Source: Meconema thalassinum
Taxonomy: Eukaryota; Arthropoda; Insecta; Orthoptera; Tettigoniidae
DNA: 64,000 nt
Assembly (NCBI GenBank): GCA_946902985.2
Contig: OX336398.1
Span: forward strand, 236,700,362 to 236,764,361
Direction: 5' to 3'
Of the stretch, positions 32,826 through 44,533 are shown piece after piece (position 1 is the first letter of the stretch; each line of letters opens with the position of its first letter). A program made the translations under genes and the position numbers. The notes beneath the pieces are model-generated. The model had not been told where the DNA came from and did not search any database. It saw nothing but the letters and a program-made list of their open reading frames with translations.

Positions 32826-32938
32826 TTATTAAACTGAACATAAACTTGTTAAGAACAACATCAAAATCTTCCACGCATCCATTTTTCATGTTTACAAACA
32901 ACCCGTCAAAAAAACGTACTACAGAGCATGAATTCTCG

Positions 32939-33215
32939 GTGTTTTCTGATATGATATGGGGTAAGTATTCTGTGATTTTAGCATCTTGTAGACAATACGG
33001 TTTATGTTCCCGTCATGCATAACCCTACAGGAAGTGGTGCAACAGCACTACACACGGCCAACGATAAATACTGGCCCTGGTGCGCTTTCGTGACGTCAGC
33101 AATGTAGTGCTGTTGCACCACTTCCGGTAGGGTTATGTATGACGGGAACATAACCGTATTGTCTACAAGATGCTGAAATCACAGAATACTTAACCCATAT
33201 CATATCAGAAAACAC
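32939..33215. repeat. Near-perfect palindrome, ~113-bp arms, 51-bp loop
   Basis: 32939-33052 is the reverse complement of 33104-33215, through TTCTGATATGATATGGG, CTTGTAGACAATACGG and CCTACAGGAAGTGGTGCAAC, with only a few mismatches. The loop (ACGGCCAACG...GTGACGTCAGCAATG) is a copy of the module found at the outer ends of IR2 (30412, 37409, 37487). It lies between the IR2 arms and could extrude as a long hairpin. Confidence 0.9.
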
Positions 33216-33828
33216 GCTGTAAAAAATATTGACCCAACACAACCATGGCTTCTGGCAAAATATAAATGATAATTACGGTACACATACCTGCCAACTCTCC
33301 CGATTTAGGCGGGAGACTCCCGATTTCAGACCATTTCTCCCGCCCTCCCGCTTAACGTATTAAATCTCCCGATTTTTCAAAAACCCCACGCGTAATTTCG
33401 GATTTAATGTGTCGTCTATCGAACGGATCGACTTGACGTGTTTTGAAGTTATATCTCGATACCGCAGTTTCGCTCTGTATCGATAATCGACAACTGCGAA
33501 CTAACTCCCGCGTCGCGTCCTGCTGTTATAAAAAGTTGGCTTCGAATAAGTCTTCGTTTAAAATCGGCGAAGGTTAATTCAGCGCTTGTTCCTAGATGTG
33601 TTTCATAATGACCAGTGGGTGAGAGGTAGTTGTACGCTGCGGAATATTGTATTTGTTTCTCACGTGAAATTATATGATTTGTGTTTAACTTAGTTTGATG
33701 TTGTTGGCGTTAATATGCCGGTAGGTTATTGTGATTTTTCGATCTGAGTGATTGCGTCGGTTCCTCTGTAATATGGCGAAGAGATATGATGTGACATTTA
33801 AAAGTGTGTACAAAGATAACATTCACAG

Positions 33829-35722
33829 GGTGTCGACCGGTAACGGAAGTAACGAATTTTACAAATGAGTAACGAAAAAGTAACGAATTTTACATACGGG
33901 TAACGAAAATTTTCCGAAGGGGATTGAATCATTTAAACTCGCGCCTCTAGGCTCAGAGATTGCCCTAAGCTATATTTCCCCGTGCCCGACCTCGAGGAAA
34001 TGCATACTGAGGATACCCTGAGTGGTATACATCGTTCAGCGTATATTTTCGACATCAAGATTACTTTTTAGTTTTGTGTGAAATATTTATGTGTTATATT
34101 AGGAAGCCTGACTTTTCGCGAGACGTTTATTCGCGAAAACTTCTGAAATTATTCAGAAACCTCGCATTTATTTAAAGACTTGTCAAATTGAAGTCCAGAA
34201 ATAACGCTAAATAATTTAATGTCGCGATCTTGCGAAATGTTACCGTTTTGAAAAAGATTCGAAATACGTAGGCTGTAACTTATTTTAAAAATATGTCTCG
34301 TAAATTTGCGACATCCAGTATGGTTAATTCGAAATTCCGTTATATGTCGATTTTTCCTTCGAATTTTGGTTCCATCGGATATATTATAATCTAACCGGTT
34401 ATTTCGAAAACTTGTATAATTCGTGATTCGCATTTGAAAGAAAACGTGTCCCCTAGTCGTATTATTCGTGCAATCTTCTCCAAATAATTCTTAATATTTG
34501 ATACCTACTTCGAACATTCATACTCAAGACGGCCGGATGACCGCACGACTTGCCTGCGGGAATCTCGTCAAATGGACCGAGATCGACGTCAGTAGCGTAA
34601 AATCATAAAACCCGTCCCCTATCGTGAACTTGTGACCACGAGGTCTGCGGGAATCCCGTCAAAGATGATTGGGCACCAATCTCGAAACATTCCGAAACCT
34701 ACTCGCTACTTTTCCCATGACTGTATACTTAAAAGCGTACGGGGAGCGAGAAGTGCATCTACCCACTTTGAAATGACAGCCTAAGTAGCGTCGCGATACT
34801 AATTTCTCCTCGTGATCTACCCTGAACTGATGAGCTCCCAACCACAACATAGGGACAGCGGGAATCACGGCGCCGGCCATACAACTTGTCCATAACTACT
34901 CGTGAATTTTAACCATGCCCAACCCTGAGCTTGCATCCACCATTCTGTCAGGACGAATAGACAATCGTTCAACGGCCGGTTGCGGCGCGGTATGCATAAT
35001 ATCACGAGGACAACTTGAATCTCGTAAAACGGCCGAGAGCGGCAGCGATTGCGATACATCGCGATATTTCTCCACATTCAATGACGAGGACAACTGTATT
35101 CTTGTCAAACGGACAGCAAGTGGCGCCGATTGCATAATAATGCTATATTTCCTCGCGCCCGACCTCAAGGACAATGGAAATCTCGTCGAACGACTAAAAG
35201 TGACACCGATTATTAAATCGCGATATTTATCAGTGTTCTATCGCGAAAACAACAGGAATCTCGACAAACGGGTGAGACCAGCGCCGATCGTGTAACATCT
35301 CGAAAGTTCGCCGTACTTGACTGTGAAGACAGAATTCGGTTACAATCACGTAACGTCCCATAAATTTCTTCGTGATCTACCGCGGGGACAAAGGAAATCT
35401 CGCCACGGTCAAGAGCAGAGCAACCTCTTGGCAATTATAAAAACGCCTTGTGCACAAGACGACATATTAGCTGAAACAACTCATTTGATAATAAATATCT
35501 AGTATTTATTTATTATTTTAATTTTTTTTGTAACTCCCTAAGTGAATTGTATTTACCGCTTTAAACACAGTTCATTGCTGTCTTTCTCCACCGCATGATG
35601 AGCCCATTTGCTTGCAGACCGCAGATGTATCTTGAATTCAAAGGTAACTAAAATTAACTAAAAGTTAACTAAAAGGTAGCTAAAAAGTAACTAATTTTTA
35701 CTTCATCCTTACAGTAGACACC
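33829..35722. mobile_element. Unclassified element inside hAT-3
   Basis: The left end GGTGTCGACCGGTAACGG and the right end in reverse complement, GGTGTCTACTGTAAGGATG, are similar, followed on both sides by TAACG/AAGTAA-type repeats. It interrupts the hAT-3 coding sequence. A target duplication is not clear (attcaca versus attccaca near the ends). The inside is non-coding and dominated by an old tandem repeat (34500-35410). Confidence 0.5.
34500..35410 (+). repeat. Degenerate tandem repeat, ~80-bp unit
   Basis: The motif GAGGACAAC...GAATCTCGTCAAACGG...GCGCCGATTG...TCGCGATATTTC recurs at 35006, 35086, 35167, 35245 and 35325, spacings 78-81 bp. Weaker copies reach back to about 34550, and a lone TTTCCCCGTGCCCGACCTCG lies at 33976. 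Units are strongly diverged, so the array is old. Confidence 0.65.
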
Positions 35723-36589
35723 ATGATTCCACATATAACGAGTCAAGAAGAGGCGCAACATTTGCATTTTGTAGTGTCTGTAGGTGTGATTTCAGTATCT
35801 CGCATAGTGGAAAGGGGGACATTTCATTTTCCAAAATTAAGTTTTTTGTAAATAAATTTCCTAGCATGTTAACAGACACTCAAGACAATTTTAATGAGGA
35901 AATGGATGCTTTACATTCCCAATTCTGTAACTTCCAACTTGACATCTATTGAAGAAGAAGAGAGAATTGATGTGAAGTGGGCACTGGTAGGCCAAATGAT
36001 ATGTAGTGGTGGGGTACTCAAGTTATGCTTTCCATTCTGACCATTCCGCATAGTAATGCAGAGTGTGAGAGGATGTTCAGGTCATCTCTCTCTGACAAGA
36101 CTTTGGACAAACTTATAACTCGGAAGTCGATTCAGAAAGGGAAGTGTTTTGAGCAAGAATATAGCAAGACCTTTTTGAAGAGGGCAAAATCAGCCTCAGT
36201 CACCTACAACTACGACCAATAATATGATCTTCGATACGTCAGTAGTTTTGTATGCCTGAGTGTGGTCGAAAGAAAGGCATGCTTGTTTGATAGACTAGTG
36301 AGAATTTAAAATTACTCAGTCTTAAGTACATTTGTAAACTGGGATGTCATATCATGTTAGTCATGTACAGTTTAATAAATAGTGTAACTAATATACTTAT
36401 ATATTTGCTGCAATGTCTTAGCCTGTGTATGTATTATGTTGCATCCCCCCTCGCCGCCGCCCCCCCCCCCCCCCCCCCCCCCCCGGCGCCGCGTCGAATC
36501 TCCCGATTTTTCACTTTGAGAGGTTGGCAGGTATGGGTACAACTCAAGTCTTACACTGATCAATCTTATTACGTCCAATACTTAGCCAC

Positions 36590-37480
36590 AATTTATTTAT
36601 ATATTTATTACTCTACGTAGAACCAGTAGATCACTTGTCTTTAATCGTTGTAGTCAATCACAAGGTAATACTTTCCAGGAGTAGGTTATCTTTCCCTGGC
36701 GGTTGCTTGTTAATTATGTGGAATTACTTGACGGTTACAAAGCGTTCAGGAAGGTTATGAAAAGCTATGAATAGTGCCGGACAATGTATGCATGTATAAC
36801 TCTTATAGTTGAACGATATACATATATGTATCAAACTTTTTTTTTTAATATAAAGATATTCACGAACATAATATTCTATAGTCTTCGTCTTACTGCCGGC
36901 GTAATAGTCATCTTGTCTTCATCATTGAATCTGTATAAATGCTGGTATTCATAGAAGGTATTAATGATATGAGTCGTTAGTCGGTGGAGAGTGTAGATAT
37001 CTTCTATAAACGTATTAATTTATGTTCCGCCCCTTAAAACAACAATAACTAAGTAATACTTTCACTGCAAGTTTCTTTGATCTAATTATACTCATGTCAC
37101 TGCTCATGTCCACATAAGTAACTCACAACGAAGGTCACAGGCTCTACAACTCAACTTACTGTACTCGTTGCAGCTATTAAAGACTCAACAAATCCTTGAA
37201 TCCTAGTTTGCGTGGATTTTTGTTACGAGTAATTTTACATCTAAATAATTTATCTATAGCTGGCGTAGTTTTGTAAACCTATACAGTATAATTTATCGTG
37301 ATTGAAAACACACGGAACATAATAAACTGGGTCCATTTCAAGATGATTGATTTAAAATATCGCATTTCTGCTGCTTATTAGTGCTCTTGACATAAACGTA
37401 CAAGCACCATCAAGCACTACATTGCCTACGTCACAAAAGGATTAGGTTAACGCGCCATGGCCTGTCTTTCTCGTTGGCCG
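36590..37480 (-). repeat. Right arm of IR2
   Basis: Reverse complement of 30405-31845, without the SINE at 30731. The target of that SINE is intact at about 37160-37175 (GTTGCAGCTATTAAAGAC). Just outside this arm, 37480-37552 repeats the arm's terminal module once more (TGACGTCACAAAAGCGCACC, CTGTCTTTCTCGTTGGC). Confidence 0.9.
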
Positions 37481-38260
37481 TGAGCACTACATTGCTGACG
37501 TCACAAAAGCGCACCAGGGCCTGTCTTTCTCGTTGGCAGTGTGTGGAATGTATATGACATACTGAACGGTAAACGCTCATGCAAAATCTGGTGTCAAATG
37601 ATTGAAACACATAGAGACCTGTTTATTATGGAGGTGAGTGATCTAGATCCAGCCTTTGCTTCCTTGAAATTGAGGAAATATCGCTGACCCAATTGTAGAT
37701 TTCCGACTCAGCATTTGCTCATTGGTATTCTTGTATTTATACCAGTGTCATTCGGTACCGGTACTGTCTTTGACCGTCTTAGTAGAGCAAACGTGTATGT
37801 CAGTGCCGGAATATCCCAGGTATTAAAAGCTTTCATAGTATTCCTACAGAACTGTTTTGATATCAGTATTTTTTGGTAAGTTCCCATTACATTCTCCTTT
37901 ATACTTTTGCTGTGGAATGCTTCGAGCATACAACAGGATAGAGAGTGCACCCGCTCTGCTTCTACCGACCGACCGACCGTGGGGCCAAAATAAAATCAGC
38001 TGATTTTGGGCAAAACAAAGTTGTCTCCCATAAGAATAACATTATGAAGTATCATTTTAAACGATATTTATCATATCAATATGACACATTTTAACAGAAT
38101 CCATACGAAATTACGTGTTGGTCTGTGAATCAAGAGGTCCGGGAACTGGGCAAGCCTTTCATGATCTACTGCTGTGCACATTGCGTTTACTCGCAAGTTG
38201 GCCTATTATTGTTATTAAGGATAAGTGCGCACAATGTACATTACATTAATTATTTACAAA
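37481..38260. other. Mostly unassigned, with one R2 MITE end
   Basis: 37915-38040 (plus) is an R2 end: CTTCGAGCATACAACAGG, CGACCGTGGGGCC, ATCAGCTGATTTTGGGC and TCTCCCATAAG, matching 1722-1828. The rest, including 37560-37910, shows no recognised feature. Confidence 0.5.
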
Positions 38261-40200
38261 ATTCTGTAGCGATGACAACCTTTTAGTACACACGAGAGCG
38301 TGGTAAGTATTGCATGACTTTTGACACAATTTACAAATACACTCTGGTGTGGGCACATGGAACACCTCAGTCTCTCAAATCCTGTGGTGAAAACCGAGCA
38401 CCGCGAATCGGGTCACTGTGTGTCTCAACTCATAGGCAGTGCCCTTCCATTCTGTTGACGTCATGGCCGTCGTGGAGTAGAAATCAATTTGGATCTCCTT
38501 CTTTTTTGCAAGTAGTTCTTGTAGCAAATCGTTGTATTGTCTTGTGGATGGTAGTTGGTGAACCAGTCGGAGTTCTTCAATAAAGAAAAGTTCCCCCGCT
38601 AGTTCATACGCCAGTCTCGATGGGGTGTATTTTGACAAACAAAGCAGTCTTTTAAGAATAAGGCTTTCACTTTCTCTAAGTCTTTCAGGTTATTTTTGCT
38701 TAAATTAACCCATATTATATCCAATCCATACGTTGCAATTGGTGTAACTTTTGCTTTAAAGAGTCTCAGTGCCGATTGCAAAGACTGAGATGACTAATGT
38801 CGTTCATTGATCTGACAGCACAGATCATTTTATCTTTGATGTGACGTGTAAATAATTTCCCTTGTATTTGCAAAGTAATTTCTAGATATTTGTAATGACT
38901 GGTTTGAAGCAAAGGTTCATCTCTGAGGTAAAGAATGTCATCTTTGGCAGTTCTTCCGCCCTTTCTGAATATCATTGCTACCGTTTACTGAAGGTTTATT
39001 TCAAGATCGTTGTTTTGGGCCCATATTGCAAGTTGATTCAAGCTGTCTTGTAGCTCTTCTCTTGACGACGAGGTCAGAACCATATCATCGGCATATATGA
39101 TGAGTTTTACTTTCTGGGAACGTAAGAGACATACCACATCTGCAGTCGCGACATTAAATAGAAGAGGACTTAGAGGGTCACTCTGAAGTACTCCCATTGT
39201 TTGATCGATAGGATTAGATATAGTTATTCCGTTATCTATTTCAACCTGGTTGTTATGTAGAATATCCTTAATCAATCTGATGATGTAGTGGTGCTCCAGA
39301 CCAATCATTTCTATGAGTTTCTTTACTATTATGCTTCTATTAATGCGGTCGAAGGCCTTAGAGAAGTCTATGAAGACTGCATATACTTTCTGTTTTGGAA
39401 GCCTTAAAGTGTCCTGTATTATGTCGAGCGTGTAATTGACAGCTTGTAGTGACGATCTCTGCTTGCGGAAGCCAAACTGCTCTTCCGGAATTTTATCGTC
39501 TATCAGTTGTGTCAGTCTTGTGTAAGTATTTTCATCATAAGTTTGAAGAGAGTATCTTCCAATGCAATGCCTCTATATGCATTAAGATCACTGGAATCAC
39601 CTTTCCCTTTATATAGCATTTTTATTCTGGATCGTCTCCATGAGTCTGGTATTCTTCCCTGACGTAAGCATTCGTTCATAAGATCGGTCCACGTCCCCAC
39701 GAGCATCGGTGCGGCTTCTTTAAGATGTTAATTATAAATCGAGTCTGGCCCACTTGCCTTTCTATCTTTACTGCTTTTTATTGCAAGTGAAAGTTCCTCT
39801 ACTGTGATGGGATCGAATGCACTTATGTGAGGGTCAGTATCTGACCTGGTGTATTTTTCTTGCCAAACGTGACCAAGGTGTTGTTCCCATGTTTCAATTG
39901 GTATGTCCTTAGGAAATTTTGGTTGTATGGGTTTCAGTGCTCTGAAGGGATCCTGTTCAATTTCCTCAATTAGTATTTTCTCCTTCTTTTCTAAAAATAC
40001 TTTCTTAGCCTTTTTGATGATGATCTTATAGTGTTTCCGTAGATCTGCATATGTTTTCAGTGTTGTTTCCGTTTCCTGCTTTCTCACAGCGAGAAGAGCA
40101 TTGATTGTTCGTTTCCTTATTTGAAAGCATTCTTCATTATACCATGGCTTGGCTATCCTGGGTCATTCTTCAACTGAAAGCGCAGAATTCCTCATGGAAT
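38260..40200 (-). pseudogene. LINE-A reverse transcriptase, longest copy (5' truncated)
   Basis: Non-LTR reverse transcriptases copy their own RNA at a nicked target. Reading 40200 to 38260 across stops and frameshifts gives PWYNEECFQIRKRT, then DRKASGPDSIYN, AYRGIALEDTLFKL, EEQFGFRKQRSSLQ, VFIDFSKAFDRINR, GVLQSDPLSPLLFN and the catalytic IIYADDMVL. After the RT come YELAGELFFIEE, YELRHTVTRFAVLGFHH and the terminal ECICKLCQKSCNTYHALVC. The endonuclease domain expected upstream is missing; similarity fades near 40200-40370. Stops break it at about 39727, 39500, 38984 and 38765. I cannot name the clade with certainty. This copy defines the family found at 18375, 25060 and 44800. Confidence 0.85.
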
Positions 40201-41069
40201 TCTCTAATTTCCATAGTGCTTCATCAATGTTTCCTGCAATTATGGTATCGTGTATGTATGAGACCCTATTGCAATTTGGTGAGATCCAATTTCCTCGATA
40301 CTTTGCTTTTGGTTCTTAGCGAAGGAGTTATCTGTATTCCCTGATAGAGAACTGTGGCAATGGGTAGGAATTTATGGTTATGAGCGGTGTCGCGTGTATT
40401 AATCTAGTTGATCCATATCGTATTCTTTATTTAGGCTAGTGCTGGTGGAAGTTACAAATCATCTAATAAAATGAGTTCCGTATTATAAACTACAATATCT
40501 GTAAAACACTCCCTGTTACAATAGTTTAATATTTGTGCCAATAATAGTATAAAATACCGGTGTATCAACAATTTCACGTGAGGTTTCTTCTATGTCAGAT
40601 GTTACACGTCATATGCGACTACTGTAAGCCTCGTAATTTTTTTCGGGTATCTTAGCATCATCTTACTAGCAATTACATTGCCGGCTTCGGTGGCGTAGTT
40701 GGTACCATGCTGACCTTCTATGCCCAAGATCGCGGGTTCAAACCCGGCCGAAATCGTCGGATATTTAAAGAGCATTAAAAATCCCTTAGTATGCCTTCCT
40801 TCTGAGGGGAAGTAAAGCCGGTGGTCCCATGTCATAGATTTATGGCATGTTAAAAGGACCTTCCACTAATTACACCTGTGAGAAACTAAATTATATAGGT
40901 TAAGTATGTAAACAACGCTCTTAGGTTCCTACGTTCGTTGCCAAGAGCCGACTGCGGTGGCGTCTAGTAGCTAAGTTCTGAACTAGTTTCTCGTTGACGG
41001 TGGCGTTTGGCGGCAAAAGTAGGAACTATTTGAAAATTTCAAAGTCTGCAGTCCTTACTTGAATTTTAA

Positions 41070-42510
41070 AAATTCCTCTCGGCACGCCGGAAGGCGGAGG
41101 TAGATTTCACAGGGCGAAATGGGGGGTAGGCGAAAATAGGCAGAATATGCAGGTTTTCGTAGAAGGATCAGATGTAATTTATTGCGAGAAAGTATTTTAC
41201 AATTGGAGCTCAATTAACTTTGTTTTTCGTCTTTATATGCATATTTTAAACATTTTATTGTCTTATGGGGACGGTAACCTTCTCGTCATTTGGGGTCCAT
41301 TTTTATACTTGTGGTCACACTGTCCTTAAGCAAGGTTTCGACACTGATGTGTAACTATCTAACGGTCTGTTACTTCTGTTCGCAAAATTGTATCTCCCGC
41401 AGATATTTTAGTTGGTTCCTCAGTTTAGGGGCTGCAACAACGCGGTCATGTAGCCCCGTGTACTTTGGGTGTGTGTAGAATCTGTCTGATAAACGGTGTG
41501 AATTGTGATGGCAGTATTAGTCTGTAATTCAGGTAAGGACTGCAGACGGTCAATTTCAAGTAGTAGTTCCTAATTTTGCTACCAAATACTACCGTCAACG
41601 ACACCTAGCTGTGAACTTGGCTACTAGATGCCACCGCAACCAGCAACGAACGTTGGAACTTCCCCTCCGAAGGAAAGCATACTGAGGGATTTTTAGCGCT
41701 CTGAGAAAATCGGACGACTTCGGCTGGCTTTGAACCCGCGACCTTGGGCATAGAAGTTCAGCATGCTACCAGTTACGTCACAGAAGCCGCTTCCCACAGA
41801 GTCAGATGGAAAACTGAATGTGATCTCAAGCAATGGCGTTGTCATGGCAACGTCTGATGGCTCATCCCTCATCATTTTAGTAGTGTTGTCATGGCAACTT
41901 CTGATGGCTCTTGGCATTTTCTTCTAATTCCGAAATCATTTTAATCGTCCCTTGGCGTAATGGTGGGTCATATCAAAAATTATTTTAGACATTTCAGACA
42001 TTTTGTACGGTTTTGATATAGTGCCTATTAAGAGAGATATGATTAATGTTTCTCGAAAAACCCACTTTTTCCCACCCCTTTGGTCAATGGTTGGTGCTAT
42101 CAAAAAACTTTTCAAACAACTGACACATGGTATGAACTTTGAATGGATTCTGTATTTCACATATTAAGAGAGTTATATCGATATTTCCCTTTTTCGAACC
42201 CCCCCCCAGTTTCACCCCCTTCGACCGATTGTGCCCATTAACGAACTCGACCGAGATTTTACAGGGATACATATTATGTAACAAATTCAAAGTGATTGGT
42301 GCAAAATCACGGTAGTTAACGTGTCCACAAAAAGTGATATATATATATATATACCCATTATTATATACATAAATTATATATAAACTTTTGAACTGACGGT
42401 GGTTTTGGGGTCTAGGGGATGTGAAACGCGAATATACTGTATGTCGAAATTTTCCGGAAGTCGATACATGGTACCCATTGCAACAGTTAGCTTTCTAATG
42501 AAATCTACCT
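41070..42510. mobile_element. Insertion inside SINE-A, with AGGTAGATTTCA ends
   Basis: AGGTAGATTTCA at 41098-41109 matches the reverse complement of 42499-42510 exactly. The 24-28 bp before 41098 are unexplained. The interior holds a minus-strand SINE-A (41412-41791) and two diverged ~130-bp repeats at about 41955-42215 (shared TATTAAGAGAGWTAT at 42027 and 42163; GGTGCTATCAAAAA-like words at 41962 and 42089). Also (TA)n at 42341-42352. No coding region. Confidence 0.5.
41412..41791 (-). mobile_element. SINE-A, minus strand
   Basis: It begins TTGGTTCCTCAGTTTAGGGG and ends at the tRNA head, with GGCTTTGAACCCGCGAC as complement of box B and CATGCTACCAGTTACGTCAC as complement of box A. Internal deletions shorten the body. 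It is nested in the insertion at 41070-42510. Confidence 0.8.
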
Positions 42511-42659
42511 AAAACAGATAACACACACCAATACAGTCATCACAATTAACACCGGTTATCAGACAGATTCTACACACACCCCAAGTACACGGGGATATAT
42601 GACCGCGTTGTCGCAGCCCCTAAACTGAGGAACCATCCAGTCAACCAACATCTTACATT

Positions 42660-43129
42660 AATATCCTTGAGAACTACAATTGAAAACTAACACGTAAGTT
42701 TTTCGATATTAGATTTCATAAACTTTAAAAATTCGCATCTGATATTCCATCTAATAATGACATTATCATAATTAAGTTCTCTTTATTCATTGACAGATTA
42801 CAAAATCCGACTTCATTACAATTTCGATAAGAAGACTGGGCTACCATAGATTACGACAGAACAGTTGTTTAGAACTTTTTTCATTTCGTATCACTTCACA
42901 ATTCCCATTGGAGCAAGAACATAAATACACATTCCAACCTACAGTATGTAAGTTATAATTACATGAATTTATTCCTATATTTCCATTTTAACGTATCTTT
43001 TAATACTTTTCATTCCTTGTCCTGAATGGACTCCACAAAGAGCCTTTGATCATCACACTCACACCATCTTGACCATCTCAAGATTCCGTATTTACTGTAT
43101 AAAGAAATATTTAGACTAATGTATAGGAA
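42660..43129. other. No recognised feature
   Basis: AT-rich sequence without coding motifs or copies elsewhere in the window. Confidence 0.5.
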
Positions 43130-43285
43130 TCTATTCTTAGTATAAAACCAAGTCCCCGATTCTTGGATGTTACGGGTAATCTCGAGAGCCACAGGATGGA
43201 TTTTGATGCGATTTTTACCATTCTGTAAAGGATATCTCGAGGAAGATTTATGTAGAAAATATTTTATTTATGATCAAAGGAAGCT
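43130..43285 (+). mobile_element. Helitron 5' fragment
   Basis: TCTATTCTTAGTATAAAACC, GTCCCCGATTCTTGGATG and GGATGGATTTTGATGCG match the first 150 bp of the Helitron at 22629. Similarity ends at about 43285 (GATCAAAGGAAGC), and no CTAG-type 3' end was found nearby, so the copy is truncated. Confidence 0.65.
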
Positions 43286-43491
43286 GTGAGTTTCGATGTC
43301 TTTGGTCTTTGAGATTCAGATGGTTTTTATTTGTGTTCCTTCTTCTTTGTGAATTAAAGATGTCCTTCCTTCAAATCGCTCTTATTTAATTTATCCTGTG
43401 ATGAAGTTAGAGACCAGCAAGAACATTTGGCGTCCAAACGTGAGGTGATTTGTTTAATGTTTCTTGAGAGTGTTACTTCAGTTTATCAGTT

Positions 43492-43704
43492 ATGAAGAAG
43501 ATTAAAAAGTCCAGGGCAGTTCTAAGACGCGTGTCTACTACGCAGAACATAGCATTGGAGAAGCTTTTCGATGCCGAACATGTGGACAGCCAGCAAGTTC
43601 GTAGTCAATTCAGGATCTTTGAAGAGAGTTTGCTTACCCTAAACCAAAAGGACGAAGAAATTTCTGAAAGTCTGCTAGAGATCGACGCGACGGAAGTCGA
43701 ATAG
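43492..43704 (+). pseudogene. BEL/Pao-like gag N-terminus fragment
   Basis: The 70-residue frame (MKKIKKSRAVLRRVSTTQN..., ending SLLEIDATEVE) resembles the opening of BEL/Pao gag proteins: a basic start, a helical segment with QVRSQFRIFEES and an acidic DEEI...LLEIDA region. TTTGGCGTCCAAACGTGAGG at 43426-43445 upstream looks like an LTR-adjacent primer site. No protease, RT or second LTR follows; the sequence changes character after the stop. The assignment rests on overall pattern only. Confidence 0.4.
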
Positions 43705-44063
43705 GCGAATAGTAAAAAGCCTGCCCAATAGCCTCTGGGAGCTGTCTGTCCTGCAGATGCTATGTTTGCCGCTAGAGGCGCTGCATCCCCCCCCTACATG
43801 ATCAGTTCAGTTTATACACATTGTGTACGCACGAATCAAGTTATGTTACTGAAATAAGGCCATTGTATTACGATGGTATTCTGCTGAGTGCCGTTTTGTA
43901 AACAAGGCTCTAGAAATAGTGTTCCTGGAACTAGTTTTCATGAATTTCCTAGTCGAGAGCCAACTAGGAAAGCAGACAAGGTATATAGCCTACGCTGACC
44001 ATGCGACTGAAAATTAGGCGATATTGTATTAATGCTCCAGTTCTGATGATGATGATGATCCCC

Positions 44064-44533
44064 TGACCACCTCGTCGTGTAGTGGCTACCATTTTTGGCT
44101 GCCGCCCCTAGAGATCCATCATCCATGCTATATTGTACGAGCTGTCGAGTCCGCCTCGTTGCGTAGTGGCTAGCGTTCTTGGCTGTCACCGCAGAGGCCC
44201 GAGTTCGATTCCTGGTTCTGAGGGCTGGAATGGGGTACACTCAGCATCATGAGGCAAACCTAAGAAGAAGCGGGTTCGATTCCTACCTCAGCTATTCTGG
44301 AAGTGGTTTGACGTGGTTTCCCACTTCTACTCCAGGCAAATGCCGGGATGGTACCTAATTTAAGGCAACGGCCGCTTCCTACCAAAATGTTAACTCAATT
44401 ACAAATCCACATACTATTACAGCCATTACAGTTGCACAGGTCATCAGACAGATTCTACACACGCCCAAAGTACACGAGGCTACATGACCGTGTAGTCGCA
44501 GCCCCTAAACTGAGGAACCAACCAACCAACCTG
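44064..44533 (+). mobile_element. SINE-D with the SINE-A tail, head duplicated
   Basis: The head TCGTTGCGTAGTGGCTAGCG (box A) and CGAGTTCGATTCCTGG (box B) starts at about 44152. A second, partial head, CGTCGTGTAGTGGCTACC, lies upstream at about 44082. The body has CCACTTCTACTCCAGGCAAA and TGCCGGGATGGTACC. The last ~110 bp (CAGACAGATTCTACACACGC to CCAACCAACC) is the SINE-A tail almost unchanged. A (GAT)n run precedes it. Confidence 0.75.

Larger units (their letters stand above)
33773..36222 (+). pseudogene. hAT-3 transposase remnants
   Basis: Three pieces of one hAT protein survive. 33773-33828 reads MAKRYDVTFKSVYKDN. From about 35740 a zinc-finger-like segment reads FCSVCRCDFSISHSGKGD and continues to about 35950. 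36025-36222 holds the dimerisation motif LTIPHSNAECERMFR and a short tail ending in a stop. The first and second pieces are separated by the 33829-35722 insertion. Between the second and third pieces the whole RNase H-like catalytic region has been lost and the frame shifts. Neither piece could act as a transposase. Confidence 0.7.
33284..36534 (+). mobile_element. hAT-type element (family hAT-3), internally deleted
   Basis: Both ends carry ATACCTGCCAAC(T)CTC, and both subterminal regions carry TCTCCCGATTTTTCA. Flanks cggtacac (33276-33283) and gggtacaa (36535-36542) form an 8-bp duplication with two mismatches. Remnants of a hAT transposase occur at each side: a start at 33773, a zinc-finger segment at about 35735-35950 and a dimerisation segment at 36025. 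A 25-C run lies at 36460-36484. A separate element occupies 33829-35722. The catalytic middle is missing. Confidence 0.8.
40680..42652 (+). mobile_element. SINE-A split by a 1.4-kb insertion
   Basis: The head, box B (GGGTTCAAACCCGGCC) and body run 40680-41069 and stop inside the A-rich stretch after CTTACTTGAATTTT. The rest of the SINE (ACACACCAATACAGTCATC to CAACCAAC) resumes at about 42511. A 7-bp duplication, ttacatt, at 40673-40679 and 42653-42659 brackets both halves, showing they are one insertion. Confidence 0.8.

Noticed and set aside
36420..36490. Poly-proline ORFs at 36354-36620
   Set aside because: They translate the 25-C run at the end of hAT-3; not coding.
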